Assembly (NCBI GenBank): GCA_964035575.1
Contig: OZ037851.1
Coordinates: 310,001 to 374,000 of the forward strand
Origin: Rhynchopus sp. YZ270_cl-10
Lineage: Eukaryota > Euglenozoa > Diplonemea > Diplonemida > Diplonemidae
DNA: 64,000 bases
Reading direction: 5' to 3'
The notes beneath the pieces are model-generated. The model was not told the origin of the DNA. It ran no database searches and saw only the letters and a program-made list of their open reading frames with translations. Made by a program: the position numbers and the translations under genes. Of the stretch, positions 62,789 to 64,000 are shown in pieces (position 1 is the first letter of the stretch; the number at the start of each line of letters is the position of its first letter).

Positions 62789-64000
62789 TCACTCAGGGGG
62801 GTTGGACACGGGAGCGGGAGGAGTTACTGGTGTGGGTGTGGGTGCGGGTGCGGGTGGGGTGGCACCTGCAGCTGGAGGGGGTGTGTTGGAGGGCACAGGT
62901 ACAGGTACAGGTACTGGCACAGGCGCAGGAACAGGAACTGGTACAGGGCTGGTGGTAGGCGTCATCGTTGTGCGTGTACCCGGGGGTGAGTGGCTCCCCA
63001 TGTCGCGCAGGGACAGCATGTTGTGGAAGGCCTTCATCAGGACAGGTGACGGGTCGCACTCCACCACCGCACGCACGGCCTCCTCGTCCCTGCGGAAGAA
63101 GGCCGCTGCGTACGTATCAGTCCAACTAGTCTTCAGGTTTGCAGCGCTCCCCTCCTCAGCATCATGCTCCAGCAACGACGTGCCCTTCGAATGGCACCAC
63201 CGCTGCAGCTTCTCAACGTTCATCTCAAAGAGCACGATCGCCTCCTCGCACACACGCTCCTCGGCAACAGGGCGCAGGAATCCGCCAGCACAGAGCTGGT
63301 TGCGCATAGCGTCGTGTGTCGTGTACAACGAAGGCACGTCCAATACCTCCGCCTGGCACGAGAGGTGGATGCACTGCCGCATCGCAGGGCCCACTGCAGT
63401 GATGTAGCGCTGGCCACGTGTCCCCACGTACCCCGTCAGGATCTTCCCAGAGCTCAGCCCACAGTGCACCTTGTCGTGGCTTGACTTTGTCAGCAGACCC
63501 ACAAAGCGGAACGCACTCTCCACATGCGACGCACACTGCTTCGTTGCGTTCCAGCCCACGATCCCTGCCGACCCTGCCACCGTCAGCGACTTCCCACCTG
63601 TGATCTCCAGAGCGACGACTATTTTTGTGAAGCCCACATTTGCGTCTCGCGTGACCTCAGCCTCATGCGAGGTGTTGGAGATGCACATCATGATGTGTCC
63701 TAGGGTGGCGACGGCTTTCTTGAGCGTGTCGGAGATGTTGATCAGGTTTGCGAGGCTGGCCTTGCGGCGCATCTTGCGCTTGCTGGGGTCTGCTGTCTGC
63801 ACGGAGAAGGCGGACTCGAAGCTGTCACCTTTGCTTAGAGGATTGGGTGGCTCGTGCTTCTTGAGCTGTACGGGCACCACCATCACGACGGCCATGGGCT
63901 GCACCACACCGCGCAGCTCCATGCGGTCGATCTTGGTGAGGTGTATCTCGCTAGGCGGTGTCGACATCTCCGCAAACACATCCTGCAGCAGCGCAACCTC
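62789..64000 (-). CDS. Second receptor-type cyclase, 3' part only
   Basis: The frame is open from the right edge to the stop at 62789, about 403 residues, so the N-terminal sensor and the catalytic domain lie outside the window. The visible part starts in the tail of the catalytic domain (IDRMELRGVVQPMAVVMVVP, matching VDGVTLRGISDVVSVAMVLP of its neighbour). Next come a linker, the second cyclase-like domain (TGGKSLTVAGSAGIVGWNAT, KVHCGLSSGKILTGYVG) and a helical segment. It ends in a long proline-valine tail (PVPVPAPVPVPVPVPVP) that the neighbour lacks. The domain has no metal-binding aspartates, so it is presumably regulatory here too. The two genes form a tandem pair separated by repeat-rich DNA. 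Confidence 0.85.
   Translation of the reverse strand, partial: EVALLQDVFAEMSTPPSEIHLTKIDRMELRGVVQPMAVVMVVPVQLKKHEPPNPLSKGDSFESAFSVQTADPSKRKMRRKASLANLINISDTLKKAVATLGHIMMCISNTSHEAEVTRDANVGFTKIVVALEITGGKSLTVAGSAGIVGWNATKQCASHVESAFRFVGLLTKSSHDKVHCGLSSGKILTGYVGTRGQRYITAVGPAMRQCIHLSCQAEVLDVPSLYTTHDAMRNQLCAGGFLRPVAEERVCEEAIVLFEMNVEKLQRWCHSKGTSLLEHDAEEGSAANLKTSWTDTYAAAFFRRDEEAVRAVVECDPSPVLMKAFHNMLSLRDMGSHSPPGTRTTMTPTTSPVPVPVPAPVPVPVPVPVPSNTPPPAAGATPPAPAPTPTPVTPPAPVSNPPE
63347..63610 (-). repeat. 264-base block shared with the first cyclase gene
   Basis: Partner of 54190-54453; two mismatches in 264 bases. Confidence 0.92.

Overview
This is a eukaryotic nuclear window, most likely from a flagellated protist. 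Genes contain short cis-introns with a GTATG-type donor and an AG acceptor. Spacers are long, rich in A and T runs, and packed with small inverted-repeat elements. Every convincing host gene in the 64 kb lies on the minus strand, and most start codons sit just downstream of a pyrimidine-rich stretch ending in AG. Together with a large receptor-type adenylate cyclase, this resembles the directional, trans-spliced gene clusters of Euglenozoa (a diplonemid-like organism would also fit the numerous cis-introns). That placement is inference; no rRNA, tRNA or spliced-leader gene was found to settle it.

Layout of the host genes from left to right, all minus strand: a UTP23-like PIN protein cut by the left edge (71-723); a small protein (1218-1721); a four-exon protein with RLY-type motifs (1794-3530); a DUF2009/UPF0652 protein (4843-7104); a DUF6492-like glycosyltransferase with a membrane tail (7192-8775); a cysteine-rich ShK-like single-pass receptor (13900-16722); a ubiquitin-like plus WD40 protein (17284-18405); a seven-exon HEAT protein resembling the dynein assembly factor DNAAF5 (20692-23838); a 2OG-Fe(II)/prolyl-4-hydroxylase (24853-25665); a seven-exon coiled-coil protein of about 2,977 residues (26342-36024); a 199-residue unknown (36381-36980); a six-exon U-box protein (37308-39830); an adenylate cyclase (53764-57030); and the 3' part of a second cyclase cut by the right edge (62789-64000). 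A degraded coding-like stretch on the plus strand lies at 3617-4484. DNAAF5 and the giant coiled-coil protein point to a motile flagellum.

The spacers are at least as interesting as the genes. Between 43282 and 51662 lie two related TA-flanked elements with CACGGTG termini. Each carries palindromic arrays next to both ends, and the array type matches between the two ends of one element but differs between the two elements. At 41252-42462 another inverted-repeat element encloses a small intron-containing gene. Dispersed short hairpins with the shared core GCCTCTCGTG, several TIR elements (some sharing a GCGGCGCC module), a 122-base near-perfect palindrome and several microsatellite-like arrays fill the rest. 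The two adenylate cyclases share a 264-base block with only two differences while their flanks have diverged, which looks like a gene-conversion tract.
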